From NCBI GenBank assembly GCA_948144175.1, contig CANXME010002069.1, positions 434,001-498,000 on the forward strand: DNA of 64,000 nucleotides, given 5' to 3'. The stretch is from Closterium sp. NIES-65. Lineage: Eukaryota; Streptophyta; Zygnematophyceae; Desmidiales; Closteriaceae. Positions 42,005 to 52,205 of this stretch are shown here, in pieces. The position numbers were made by a program, and so were the translations under genes. Position 1 is the stretch's first letter; each line of letters begins with the position of its first letter. A model generated the notes under the pieces. It had not been told where the DNA came from and ran no database searches. It saw only the letters and a list, made by a program, of their open reading frames with translations.

Positions 42005-43078
42005 CTGACCACCCCCAGAGCTGCTCCGCTGAGACGAGCCACTCCGACCCCCGCCTCCACCGCCACCCCCGCCTCCACCGCCGCCCCCGTCTCCACCGCC
42101 ACCTCCCCCACCAGGACCGTCGCTCCCACCGCTCCCACCGCCTCCTCCGCTACCACCTCCGCCGCCACCTCCGCCTCCACCGCCGCCACTAGCACCTCCA
42201 CTCCCGCCACCACCCCCACCGCCACTCCCACTCCCCCCTCCACCCCCACCGCCTCCTCCACCGCCCCCTCTAGCTCCACCCGCCCCCTTGCCCCCCTTGC
42301 CCTTGCCAGAGCGGCGTCTGCCGCTGGGGGCAGACGCCGCGCCGACCGACTCAAAACCAGCGAGGTCGGCCGCAGCGGCAGAGGCGACAGAGGGCAGCAG
42401 GGGGGAAGGACCACACCCCTCAAAGATGGGGGTGCGAGGGTCACCCCGAGAGGCCCCTACAGCGACAATACTCTTCTCAGCCGCTAGCAGGGACTCCTCA
42501 AGGAGGTCGACAGTGAGAGTGGTGGGACAGACAGAGAGAAACTGGTCCCTAACGACACGAAGGGACTCAGGGAGACGGGTGACGAGAAAGTAGAGAGTGA
42601 TGTACATGGGAGGAGGGTTCGCAGCGCGGAACTCAGCAGGAAGGGCAGCACGGTAGCGGGTGTCACTAGCGCGGAGGTGGGTAACTAGGTCAGCAACAGT
42701 GGGAAAGGAAGCGAGGTCAGGGAAGAGAAACGGTAGCATGAGGCGGCTAAGGGTAGCGGAGGAAGGGGAGGAGTAGCGTGCAACTACAGCGTCGTACAAG
42801 GCCTGAGCGGTCTTGCACTGACTAAAGTGGGCACGCTCAGAGGAAGGGAGGTGGCGACGCACAGCAAGACGTGCAGCAGCATCGCGGGTCGCCCACTTGG
42901 AGCGAGCAGCAGAGTCAGCATCAGCAGGCGGGGCAGGGACAGCGCCAGAGACAAAGTCAAAGAGAGAGACCCCATCTATCGCATCACACAGTAAGTACAG
43001 CTGCAGGTCTTCAATCCAGACGGCAAAGTCAATGGCCCTCCCCTCAGCGTCAAAAGTAAGAACATTGGGGGTGGCCAT
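37007..43078 (-). CDS. COP5 gag-pol polyprotein, intact
   Basis: About 2,023 aa from ATG 43078 ([13 protein letters not shown]); the frame is open upstream to 43099. Order: gag (to about residue 240, with [13 protein letters not shown]); Gly-rich tract (about 265-365) and Gln tract; spaced Cys/His motif ([26 protein letters not shown]); protease [12 protein letters not shown]; integrase with WHHRLGHPS and CVPCVEG, then catalytic Asp (LHMDVWGP), Asp (LHSDRGGEF) and Glu (NGIAERR); [14 protein letters not shown] linker; RT with [11 protein letters not shown]; RNase H with [21 protein letters not shown] and YVDNKA. No frameshift or stop. The protein makes the particle, processes itself, copies RNA into DNA and integrates it. 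It lacks a compact CX2CX4HX4C knuckle. Confidence 0.95.
39600..39960 (-). repeat. 15-bp coding minisatellite in the COP5 linker
   Basis: Tandem units encoding GAEPG or GAVPG with a higher-order period of three units (45 bp: [15 protein letters not shown]). Confidence 0.9.
41945..42001 (-). repeat. CAG repeat encoding polyglutamine in COP5
   Basis: About 18 CAG codons on the sense strand with one CCG interruption, after the Gly-rich tract. COP2 has a shorter version at 10530-10560. Confidence 0.9.
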
Positions 43079-44211
43079 GGCAGCAGCTGAAAGTCTCACC
43101 GGGCTAGGAGAGTCGGGTAGGACAGCAGCAGGCAGCTCGGGCTGGGTCGGGCGGCTCGGGCGGCTCGGGCGGCTCGGGCGGCTCGGGTAGTTCGGGTACC
43201 GGGCGGCTCGGCTGCTGCTGGGCGGCTCGGCTGCTGCTGGGCGGCTCGGTTGCTGCTGGGCGGCTCGGCTGCTGCTGGGTGCTCGGCTGCGGCTGGGCGG
43301 CTCGGCTGCTGCTGGGCGGCTCGGCGGGGCCGTTAGGGTGCAGCTGCAGGGCCGGGACAGGGGACGGCGGGGCCGTCAGGGTGCAGCGGCGGGGCCGGGG
43401 CAGGGGACGGCGGGGCCGTCAGGGTGCAGCGGCGGGGCCGGGACAGGGGTCGGCGGAGCCGTCAGGTGGCGGGCCAGCAGGCGAGGTGGCGAGCCGTCAG
43501 GTGAGGCGGCGGGGCCGTCAGGTCAGGTGGCGGGCCAGCAGGTGAGGCGGCGGGGCCGTCAGGTCAGGTGGCGGGCCAGCGGGTGAGGCGGCGGGCCGTC
43601 AGGTGAGGTGGCGGGCCAGCAGGTCAGGCGGCGGGCCGTCAGGTGAGGCGGCGGGGCCGTCAAGTCAGGTGGCGGGCCAGTAGGTGAGGCGGCGGGCCGT
43701 CAGGTGAGGCGGCGGGGCCGTCAGGTAAGGTGGCGGCGGGCCGTCAGGTGAGGCGGCGGGGCCGTCAGGTAAGGTGGCGGGCCAGCAGGTGAGACGGTGG
43801 GCCGTCAGGTGAGGCGGGGGGGCCGTCTGGTGAGGTGGCGGGCCAGAAGTCGAGGCAGCGGGCCGTCAGGTGAGGCGGCGGCCGTCAGGTAAGGCGGCTG
43901 CGGGGCCGAAAGAGGTGCAGCGGGGGGGGCCTGCTGCAGCGACGAAGAGGCCGCGCGGCCGTCTAGAGGGCGGCGCGGCGCGGCAGAGCCGAGAGGGCGG
44001 CGCGGCGCGGCTGTAAGGGCCGCGCGAAGTGGGGCCTGGGCCGCGCGCGCGAAAAAAATTGAGTCGCGCGCGCGACTCTCGGGGCGCCACAAGGGCAGCT
44101 CGACGCGCACTAGGGGGAGCGCGCCTCGGGGAGAATAGGGCGCGCTCCGGGCAGGAAAAAAAAAAAAAAAAAATCGTGGGTGGGCCCAAAGAACGGTCCT
44201 TAGGAGGGACC
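43079..44211 (-). repeat. COP5 leader with GC-rich minisatellites
   Basis: CGGCTCGGG and CTGCTGCTGGGCGGCTCGG units at 43140-43330, then roughly twenty GGCGGGCC(A/G)(G/T)CAGGTGAGGC-like units at 43440-43880, and an A18 run at 44156-44173. Same position as the leader repeats of COP1, COP2 and COP7 but a different main unit. Confidence 0.88.
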
Positions 44212-44223
44212 CGCTCTATACCA
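44212..44223 (-). other. COP5 primer binding site
   Basis: Minus strand TGGTATAGAGCG directly after the 5' LTR; TGGTATCAGAGC with one C missing. The element is otherwise intact, so this variant site may still work. Confidence 0.75.
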
Positions 44224-44354
44224 TGTGAAACTAACTGAACAGGAATGAATTGACTAAGTCAGAGTTGGGTACAAATACAACCCTAGCAAACTGTACCCCA
44301 TATGTGCTACCCCACTATAGCCTACAAACATGCATCAGCTATAATAATCTGACA
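44224..44354 (-). repeat. COP5 5' LTR
   Basis: 131 bp, TGTCAGATTATTATAGC to GTTTCACA on the minus strand, followed on the plus strand by the second TCCCC (44355-44359). Confidence 0.94.
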
Positions 44355-44642
44355 TCCCCCTCCCCAACCTGAAGTGGACGATGTCGAAATATGTTTGTCA
44401 TATTTTATATCTGCTTGTAGTTGTAGTGTAGTTATTGTACTTTGTAGGTGGTGCACCAACTTTGTTTTCTATGCTATATGTTCCTTGAAACCTATAGTGA
44501 AACCTCATTCTCCAATTTCTCTCTTCCAACTCACTCGATACCTCGCCTAGGAGAAACCCGCTCGATATCCTACTTGGGCCTAGGCTACTAAGCCTAGGCC
44601 CTACTTAATCTTAACTCATTCTCGTTCAACTCTCGACAGACG
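44355..44642 (+). other. Leader-like sequence right of COP5
   Basis: AT-richer sequence with no coding signal, containing a 26-bp hairpin at 44576-44601 (arms GGGCCTAGGCT and AGCCTAGGCCC, loop ACTA). It probably belongs to the older retroelement whose gag follows. Confidence 0.5.
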
Positions 44643-45775
44643 ATGCGTCCACCTCTCCCCGACCTGGAAGCAACGAGGGTGGTGGCAACAACGTTAGCGA
44701 AGGAGGCACGAGGGTGACGCGTAGTGTGATTTGGGCCGCCGACGTCGGCGTCGGTGGAATGCATGCGCGGGTATTGCAGTCGGGGGCTGCGGTCAGCTTG
44801 CAAGACGACGTCGATGGTCGACGTCGATCTCTCCAGTGAAGCGGATCCGGACGAACTTCGGCGACCTACATTTCAGCCGGCTAGGACAGCGGCATCGCTC
44901 CGACCTACGGCTACTTCAAGTTCTCATCGAACAAGTGCTCGAAGATCGACATGACCTTATCACGTGGATGGAGTCGATTGAGCCGAAGCTGGAGATCATG
45001 GGCCCGAAGAAGTTCGTCATGGGAGCGCTGTACAAAGACGACGCCGAAGATGGAGATCATGGGCCCGAAGAAGTTCGTCAATGGACGGAATGCTGCGCCG
45101 CCCACCTGCTGACTTTCTTGGTCATTTTCGCGGTGTTGCTCGTTGATGGTGCAAGCTGCTTTGTAGCCTTGCCGACTTCGAATGAACGTTGGCTTCGAGG
45201 CGTGGGAGTTTATCATGTAGGCCTACAAGGCGACCGCCGACCTCTACATCGGAGTGGTTGGCCAACATCAACATTGGCGAGCAAGAGTCGGCGACAGAGC
45301 ACTGTATGACCGACCTGCGGTTGGCCGACGTCGACTACTTGGCAGCGTCCTACATTACACACGTCGTCAAGGTTCTCCTACGGGCTACAACCTGATGCGC
45401 CGAGTGAAGGCATGCGCACGCAACTCTATGTGGAATCCTAAGGCGAGCTTCATCATCCAAGATAAAATCATGCAGGAGTCAGAGCGGCCCACGGAGCTTC
45501 TTCTGCAGCCCAACTACGCTGCCTCGCATAACAAGGACGTCAGCATGTGTAATGTAGGGAGTCGGGCAGAGGTGGAGGCGGTAAATCGACAAGCAACAAG
45601 TCGGCAAACGGAGCGGACTGCTAGACGCTGGCTAAGGATAATGAACGCAGTGGTAGGTGCCAAGGTGGGCGCCAGTGCTCCATTTGTGGCGACCTTGACC
45701 ATCTTGCCTATGATTGTTCTGACCAGGAGGAGTATGCTGGCGGCCAGAAGGCTAACCACGGGATAATCGACGGCG
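44643..45775 (+). pseudogene. Gag remnant of an older retrotransposon, 5' part
   Basis: Broken coding sequence from about ATG 44643 (MRPPLPDLEATRV). Frameshifts separate readable blocks: LLQVLIEQVLEDRHDLITWM near 44915-44975, then a CCHC zinc knuckle CSICGDLDHLAYDC at 45676-45717 after a basic region, then DQEEYAGG. A 61-bp tandem duplication (GGAGATCATGGGCCCGAAGA at 44991 and 45052) falls inside. The knuckle places it as a retroelement gag, probably Copia type, but no other domain is preserved. GYP3 interrupts it, and it seems to continue at 53277. Confidence 0.6.
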
Positions 45776-46336
45776 TGTCAGAATTATGAGGTTAAGGCCT
45801 AAGAAATCCTGATAGAGGGTGTAGCGGAAAGCAAAGGCGGAAAACATGTACATTTGTATATAAGCAAAACCGATTGTGGCGAGGGCAGTAACGGCAGCGG
45901 CGTGGCGGGGTGAGACAGGTAGAGGGAAGGTGGGGCGAGGAACGGGATTCGGGGTGCGCTGGCAGGGTTACAGCGAGATGACGTGGAGGAGGGTGCGGGT
46001 GGGGAGCTTACTGTGTGATGTGTGGTGTACATGTGTGTGCTTTGGTTTCTTCTTGCAGACACCGAGTCCAGGACAGAGCTGGGAAGCAGCAAAGCCAGCT
46101 GGAGACGGGTGGAAGAGCATTGTGGATGGCAAGCTAGGTAGCCTAGCACTGTTGCTTTGTTAGGCCAGCCTTGCTAGGGTTTGTGTAGGGAAGCTTAAGG
46201 CAGGGTCCTGGGCCATGGGACTGCCACTGCGTGTTTGTTTTCGTGAATTACTGCAGCATTCTGTTTTCAAGATAAGCAGTCTTAGCACGGAGCCATAACC
46301 GCAGTCAGGATGAGTTAGGAGGTAGCTGAACTGACA
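45776..46336 (+). repeat. GYP3 5' LTR
   Basis: 561 bp with inverted ends TGTCAG...CTGACA. A TATATAAG box is at 45857-45864, and a TTTCTTCTTGCAG stretch ends near 46059. No clear initiator-tRNA primer site follows; the gag ATG is only 12 bp downstream. Confidence 0.92.
45857..45864 (+). promoter_or_regulatory. TATA box of the GYP3 LTR
   Basis: TATATAAG about 82 bp into the LTR, also at 52516-52523 in the 3' copy. Confidence 0.5.
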
Positions 46337-46348
46337 AGCACGCACTCC

Positions 46349-48464
46349 ATGCAACTGAGATCGGGACGACAGCTAGAGCCGGTGACGGTCAGGCCTAGTT
46401 CGAACGGAGAGATGCGGAACAAAGAAGGGGGTCCGCGGGAGACGGGAAGAACGGAGGGCCAGCAGGGCCTCAGTGAAGGAGCGAGTGGTCCGCAAGGCGG
46501 CGCTCGGGAAGAACCAGGCGATGGCGGGAAGAATGCGCCCGAGGAGCAGCGGGAAAGCCAGCGCAGCCAGATGCCGGGGCGCCCGCAGCCGGGGGGACCA
46601 AGTGCGTATTAGCGGAGCGTTTCGTGGCAAGGAACCGAAGACGAGACGACGCTGCAGCGATGGAAGTACACGCAGCTGCCCAAGATAGAAGTGCCTGAGA
46701 GATTCTCGGGAGACGCAAGACGGGGGCCGAGTCTTAAAAACTACATCATGCAGCTGGAAAACCTCCAGGCGCGTTGGGCGAAGGATCGGTTGGATCCGGA
46801 AGAATTCTTCAGAGGCTTGGCAAATACCTTGGCTGGCGAGGCGGAGACCTACTACATAATTTCCAGGAGAGAGCTGCTGGAGTGGTCTGCGGGACGAGCG
46901 CCAGGCGAACGGGACCCGACGGTGCACTTCTTATCGATGCTCCGCGAGCAGTTCCCGCTACAAACCGCGGAAAGGGTGGTCGAGTTCCGAGGATTCCGCC
47001 GTCGGGAAGGGGAATCATTGTTGGCGTACTACGGGAGACTCGTGGAGCTGGGGGAGGACATGAACTGCACGGACCAGGGACGGCTGATTGGGAAGTTTGT
47101 AAACGGATTGAGCCAGCCACTGCGACAGGACGTGGAAGTGCGAGTGTTCGAAATGGGATCAGAAGCCACCTTGAGGGAAGCCTATGAGATCGTGAAACGC
47201 GTGGAGACCAGGCGTCGGCTATATGAAGTGGAGCGGACGGCGGATAGAGGACCAGAGAGGAGGCGGCCGGCATGGGGAGCGGCGTCGGCCTACCCAGAGG
47301 CAGAGGAGAGGGCGCGAGAGGAGCCGCGGAGATGTCACAACTGCGGTCTAACCGGGCATCTCCGACGAGATTGCCGTAACCCTGCGGCTTGCTCGCTGTG
47401 TGGCAGCCGAGAGCACATGCGAAGGGAATGCCCAGGTGTGCCAACTTGTACGAGGTGCGGTCGCAAAGGACACCGCGAAGCGGATTGCTACGCGGGAAGA
47501 CGGGACCGCCGGGGCGCAGAAGCAGGGGAGGATCGCCAAGCCACTATCGCGCGACTGCGGGCGCAGCTAGCCGACTTAGAGGCTGCCGAGCAGAAGGAAC
47601 CGGCCATGGTAGCACACGAAGATGAAGACGCGGAGGAACCGGAGTTTATTCTCATGGCTCAGCCGTCGCGAGAGCGTGACAAATTGGGCTTGCGGAGGGC
47701 CACAAGGAGGCAGAACTTCCCTGAAGACGTGCGGCGAGAAGCGGGACCAAGGCGGCGAGCTAGTGATCGCCCGGAGGGAGCGGGAGCAACATATCGGCAC
47801 CCAAGAGAGAGAATGGCCTGTCAGGCCACCGTGCTGACTATAGCCGCCGGACCGGTTACTATCGGAGGCTTCACGGCGCAACGAGCAATAGTGGACACGG
47901 GAGCCGCGCATGTGTTGATTGGCAAGAGCCTGGCGGAAAAGCTGCAGCTGCACAAGCCGGGACGGCTGATCACAGAAGGATACCTCTTAATGACGCCCGA
48001 TGGGGGAGAGGCGAAATGGATGCCCAAGACAAGGCAATCCATATCCCTGGTGTTGAACCCAGGAACTGCGGAGGAGTGTGCGCTGAGAGTGGACTGCGGA
48101 GTGTCGGAATCAGAGGATTTTGATTTGCTCATCGGGGTGGAATACCTGTTCCGGATCGGAGCCACCATCTGCATGTGGGAGGAGAAGGTGCAATATCGGG
48201 TGTGCTACTGGGAAGACGACGGGCCAATTGGCAACTTGCCAGTGCGCTTTGTGAGAAGGGAACCACGAGAAGCCTACCAGTGCACAGAAGCGGAGATACG
48301 GGAGGAGCTGGGCATACCCACCTGGCAGCAGATCTCGCGGCTGCCAGCGCCGCAGGCGGATCCGGCAGAGGGAGAACCAGACCTCAAGGCGCTGTGCACC
48401 GATACCAAGCGGCTACTGGGACCGACGGTTGTGCTCGACCTTTTTGGCGGTATCGGAACAGGGG
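46349..48464 (+). pseudogene. GYP3 gag and aspartic protease
   Basis: One frame from ATG 46349 (MQLRSGRQLEPV), broken only by TAG at 46610-46612. Gag: KIEVPERFSGDARR, the capsid region FLSMLREQFPLQTAERVVEF and LIGKFVNGLSQPLRQDV, then three zinc knuckles in a row: CHNCGLTGHLRRDC, CSLCGSREHMRREC and CTRCGRKGHREADC (47335-47495). Protease: AIVDTGAAHVLIG near 47890 (D-T-G-A active site) with LLIGVEYLF as the second conserved block. The frame then enters the methyltransferase motif I VVLDLFGGIGTG at 48431 and loses it at a GGGG run (48461-48464). Three knuckles are more than the one in the GYP1/2/4 family. Confidence 0.85.
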
Positions 48465-49622
48465 CTGGCGGCAGTGCTGAAGTCAGGTATCAGCGTGGAA
48501 AAGTGGATCTTGGTGGAGAGTGACATGGAGGCGGCTAAGATGGCAGTGGGCCACGCACACAAGCTGCATGAACGTTACCCGCATCAATTCTGCACCGCCA
48601 CCTTGGACCACAGTATGCTATGCGGGGCCAGCAACATCCGACACGTCGATGAACAGCAGTTGCGCGAATGGGGGAGAACTGACATAGTGGTGGCAGGATG
48701 GGAGTGCCAGGGCTACTCACGAGCAGGAGAAGGGAGAGGCATGAGAGACGATAGGAGCAGTCTGTTCCGGGAGTTGCAGCGAGTGTTGGGGCTGATCAAA
48801 AGAATCCAGGGAGATGTGCTGTACATAGTTGAGAACGTGGATATGGAAGGAGACATAAGGGAGTAGGTGCAGCTGGCGCATGAGGAAATCACAACGGTGC
48901 TGGGGCCAGGCGTGGTGATAGACGGAGCGCAAATAGGGAGCAGGACACACCGAGTGCGAAGATTTTGGACGAATGGGATCAATGACGCTGCACTACAGTA
49001 TCGCCTGTCCCTGATGGAGCGGCCAGTTCCCCGCTTGGTAGAGGACATTATAGAACCAGGGAGGCTGGCGGCACTGGTGACAAGGCTGGATCACCCAGCT
49101 CAGTTCCCTTGTAACGAAGTAGGGAAGCCAAGGCAGGCCTGGCCGACGTTCGTCTCCTACCGAAACGCGGCAGCCTTCAGGATGCACGGGGACGACCCAG
49201 GCCCAGGCATGGTCTACGACTGCACGGCCGGGGAGTGGCAGGAACCTACGGCGCTGGAGAGGGAGCTGGCAATGGGCTTCATGGAGGACGCAACCGCACA
49301 CCCGGAGGTGACGCAAGACGAGAGAAGGAGAGCGCTGGGCAGGGCCATGGATCTCAACGTCATGCATTGGCTCGTCGCCACCATCCGCATGTACCACTCC
49401 CAGCTGCGGTGGGAGCGGAAGAGAGACAAGGCGGTAGCAGTGCGCCCACCTACGGAGAGATTGGCGGCGAAGGAGGCCATGGCGCGGGCAATGCTGGGTG
49501 AGATACAGGAACAGGACGAGCGGCAACATGAGCTGGGGCACCCACTGGAGCGAAGATGGGTTTACCCCTGGGAGGAGCACGATGAAAGGCCAGCAGTGTA
49601 CGCCGAACAGGAGGAGATCTGA
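48428..49622 (+). pseudogene. GYP3 cytosine-5 DNA methyltransferase domain, Dnmt3-like
   Basis: Catalytic domain of a C5-cytosine methyltransferase fused between protease and RT; it would methylate DNA using S-adenosylmethionine. Motifs: I VVLDLFGGIGTG (48428-48463), continuing in frame 0 as GLAAVLKSG after one extra G; II/III LVESDMEA; IV VVAGWECQGYS (catalytic Cys codon 48705-48707); VI LYIVENVDM (about 48822); VIII GSRTHRVRRFW (about 48938); IX/X ELAMGFMED and GRAMDLNVMHWLV (49263-49377). The order and the RxHRxRxFW and GRxxxxxVxxxL patterns resemble Dnmt3/DRM-type catalytic domains. Motif IV has Glu-Cys where nearly all family members have Pro-Cys. TAG at 48864-48866 and the motif I frameshift disable this copy; TGA at 49620 ends it. 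Confidence 0.9.
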
Positions 49623-49934
49623 CTGCCAGCAGAGCGTGAGGAGGAAGCGGTGGACAAGAAGCGGGAAGACTACGGCTGGCTAGAAGAGGCAATCGAGAGG
49701 CAGCGGCGCTGAGAGCGGGAAGAGCAGGAGTTCGGCTACAGTGGCTTCGCCCTAATGGCAGCAACGAGAGAGACAGCTGCTGTCACGGAGCCAGCAGGAA
49801 GTGAGAATACGGGTAGCAACACAGAGACAGGAGGGGCAACGGCCATGGGAAGGGAGGAGGCAGAGCAGCCACCCGTAAAGGAAGAGCGAGTGCAGTAGGC
49901 AGAGCGATAGCCGGAGTGGGTAATCGGAGGAGGG
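49623..49934 (+). other. Linker between methyltransferase and RT, with stops
   Basis: Reads in the RT frame as a charged linker (AEREEEAVDKKREDYGW, then ETAAVTEPAGSENTG) with TGA at 49710 and TAG at 49896-49898 after a CAG. It joins into the start of RT (KLKEVLTRHRAAFAYSLKEV). Confidence 0.65.
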
Positions 49935-50990
49935 GTGTCAGAGGAGGACGCCACGAAGTTGAAAGAAGTCCTGACTAGGCACCGGGCCGCGTTCGCATAC
50001 TCACTGAAGGAGGTTGGGCGGTGCAACATGGCGGTGGTCACGTTGGATTTGACGACAGACATCCTAGTGTATCAGCGGCGGCGACGCATGACAGCGGAAG
50101 AGACACAGATATGTAAGGAGAAATGTGAGGAGCTGCTAGCGGCAGGCTTCATCCGGAAATCGAATTCAGAATACGCAGCAGCCACGGTAGTAGCAGCCCG
50201 AACAGACCTGACAGGCAAGGTGCTTTCCAAGAGAATGTGTGGGGATTACCGGGGCCTCAACAAAATCATGATCATGAAAAGGTATCAGACGCCAATGCCG
50301 GACGAAATCTTTGATCGGCTAGCCGAAGCGCTCGTGTTTACGACGTTAGACTTGCGTCAGGGGTTTAACCAGATCCCCATAGCCGAAGCAGACAAGAAGA
50401 AGACAGCGTTTCATGGGCCAGACGGGCAATACGAATGGAACTTCCTGCCCTTCGGGCTGAAGACCGCATCGCCAGAGTTCCAGCGGGTCATGGACCAGGT
50501 GCTGCGGGAGGTTAAGAACGCAGCATGTTACATCGACGACGTCATCGTGTTCAGCACAGATAGCAGCTCGCACGTGCAGGATGTAGAGGCCGCGCTGAGC
50601 GCCATTCAGGGGGCAGGCCTGACCTGCCATCCAGGGAAGTGCAAGTTCGGGCAAACGACAGTCGAGTACCTGGGGTTCGAGGTGGAAGGGGGGAGGATTG
50701 GGATTCAGAAGGCGAAAGTGGAATTACTGGACCGCGTGGCCACACCGACGGACCGGACTACCTTGCGGGCGCTGCTGGGGTTCTTAAACTACTACCGCGC
50801 CGCAGCACTGAACCAGCTACTCAGGGACGACAAGCCGTGGGAATGGGGACCAGACCAAGAAAGGGCGGTGCAGGACCTGATGGAAGCCGTGAAGAATGGG
50901 GTAGTGCTGGAGCTGCCCAGAGCGGACTTGCCCTTCACCCTATACACGACTGGAGTAGTGCGGGCATGGGGGCGGTGCTGGCGCAGATGA
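49935..50990 (+). pseudogene. GYP3 reverse transcriptase
   Basis: Gypsy RT in the same frame as the methyltransferase: RRRRMTAEETQICKEKCEEL, then SKRMCGDYRGLNK, FTTLDLRQGFNQIP, FLPFGLKTASPEFQRVMDQV, the catalytic CYIDDVIVFS, HPGKCKFGQTTVEYLGF and LRALLGFLNYYR. Unlike the GYP1/2/4 family it keeps a sense codon after DLRQGF. It breaks near 50950, where one missing base moves RNase H to another frame. The RT domain itself looks complete. Confidence 0.88.
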
Positions 50991-51270
50991 AGGGTGAGGT
51001 GGAGAAGGTGGTGGCCTTCGCTAGCCGAAGCTGCAACGCGGCAGAAGCCAACTACTCATCGTACGAAGGGGAGGGGCTGGCGGTAGTCTGGGCGGTGAAG
51101 CACTTCAGGGTCTACCTGCAGGGAAGGAAGTTCACGCTGGTGACAGACCACCAGCCGCTGCTCTGGCTTATGCAGACACCTGACCTGACTGGGAGGAACG
51201 CTCGCTGGGCAATGAAGTTACAGGAATATGATTTTGAGATCCGGCACCGCCCAGGCAAGACCATGCAGCA
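50944..51270 (+). pseudogene. GYP3 RNase H, then an internal deletion
   Basis: Reads DWSSAGMGAVLAQ, FASRSCNAAEANYSSYEGEG, VVWAVKHFRVYLQG, TLVTDHQPLLWL and IRHRPGKTMQHV, the RNase H and tether of Ty3/Gypsy. After MQHV (51270) the sequence jumps into the middle of integrase, so the rest of the tether and the HHCC zinc domain are missing. Confidence 0.85.
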
Positions 51271-52205
51271 TGTGGGATAGAAGGTACATCCTCCTTATGG
51301 TGGAGCATGTCAGCAAGTGGGCCGAAGCGAGGCCGCTAGTGCACAAGACGGCTGAGGCGGTAGCAGAGGCGTTTGAGGAGATGGTTATTACCAGGCTGGG
51401 GGCATGCGGGGAGGTATTGACAGATCAGGGCACAGAGTTCGAAGGGGCCTTTGACCTGCTGCTGAAGGCCAGCGGCATACGGCATCGGTCAACCTCACGA
51501 TACCATCCGCAGAGCGACGGCTTGACAGAACGGCTGGTGCAGACGGTCAAACGAGGGCTGAGGGCCTATGGGGAGGAGCACAAGCGGGACTGGGATAGGA
51601 AACTGTGCTGGGTCATGGCGGGCTATCGCTTCAGCAAGCAGGCAGCTTTGAAGGATGTGTCGCCTTACTACCTATTGTTTGGCAAGGAGCCGGTTATGCC
51701 GGTGGGAGCGCCACGCCTGCTCCTGGATGTGGTCACGACAGGCTCAGCTGAGAAGTGGGTGGCAGTGGCGGATGCACGGGCAGCGTACCTAAGGCAGCTA
51801 CTGCCATCAGCCCTGGAGAACCTGCACGTTGCTCAGCTGCGGGATATCGAGAGGTACAAGCAGCGGCAGGAGGCAAACGGCAAAGGAGCCAGGATAGGAG
51901 TGCGGGAGGAGGAAGAGGTGTACCTTCGGCGGCAGCGGAGGCACGCCCTGGACGTGGGGCTCTCGCAGCAGCGGTGGACGGTAAAGGAGGTACGGCCATC
52001 GGGAGTCATAGTGCTGGAGGACGGGACGGGGAAGCGGGTGGCAGATCACGTGACAAATGTGGCCAGGATTCGAGGGGAGAGGGGCAAGAACGTACCTCAG
52101 GGTCCTATGACACGCGCGAGGACGGCGGCCATGTGCCATGGGAGGGGGCAAGGAGGTACTCAAGAAAGGAAGGATGAAAGCAAAGGGAAGGGGAAAGTGG
52201 GGTAA
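51270..52205 (+). pseudogene. GYP3 integrase, N-terminally truncated
   Basis: Starts within the core at RRYILLMVEHVSKWAEARPL; the HHCC domain and the first catalytic Asp are deleted. The second Asp (LTDQGTEFEG) and the Glu (QSDGLTERLVQTVK) are present, followed by YLLFGKEPVMP and a C-terminal region (RRQRRHALDVGLSQQRWTVK, then VIVLEDGTGKRVADHV) without an obvious chromodomain. It ends at 52205 and overlaps the start of the 283-bp repeat. It cannot catalyse integration. Confidence 0.85.

Larger units (their letters stand above)
36671..44354 (-). mobile_element. COP5: intact full-length Ty1/Copia element
   Basis: 7,684 bp, minus strand, with 5' LTR 44224-44354, primer site, 1.1-kb repetitive leader, an uninterrupted polyprotein, polypurine tract and 3' LTR 36671-36797, flanked by TCCCC. 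The LTRs appear identical apart from a 4-bp indel. This is the least damaged element here and probably the youngest. Confidence 0.96.

Noticed and set aside
44731-45309. 192-codon plus-strand frame as a novel host protein
   Set aside because: It lies in a frameshifted retroelement gag: a CCHC knuckle follows in another frame and the composition changes abruptly within it.
48429-49622. A host DNA methyltransferase gene independent of the transposon
   Set aside because: The domain begins inside the protease reading frame, continues in the RT frame, and lies between two homologous LTRs in the same orientation.
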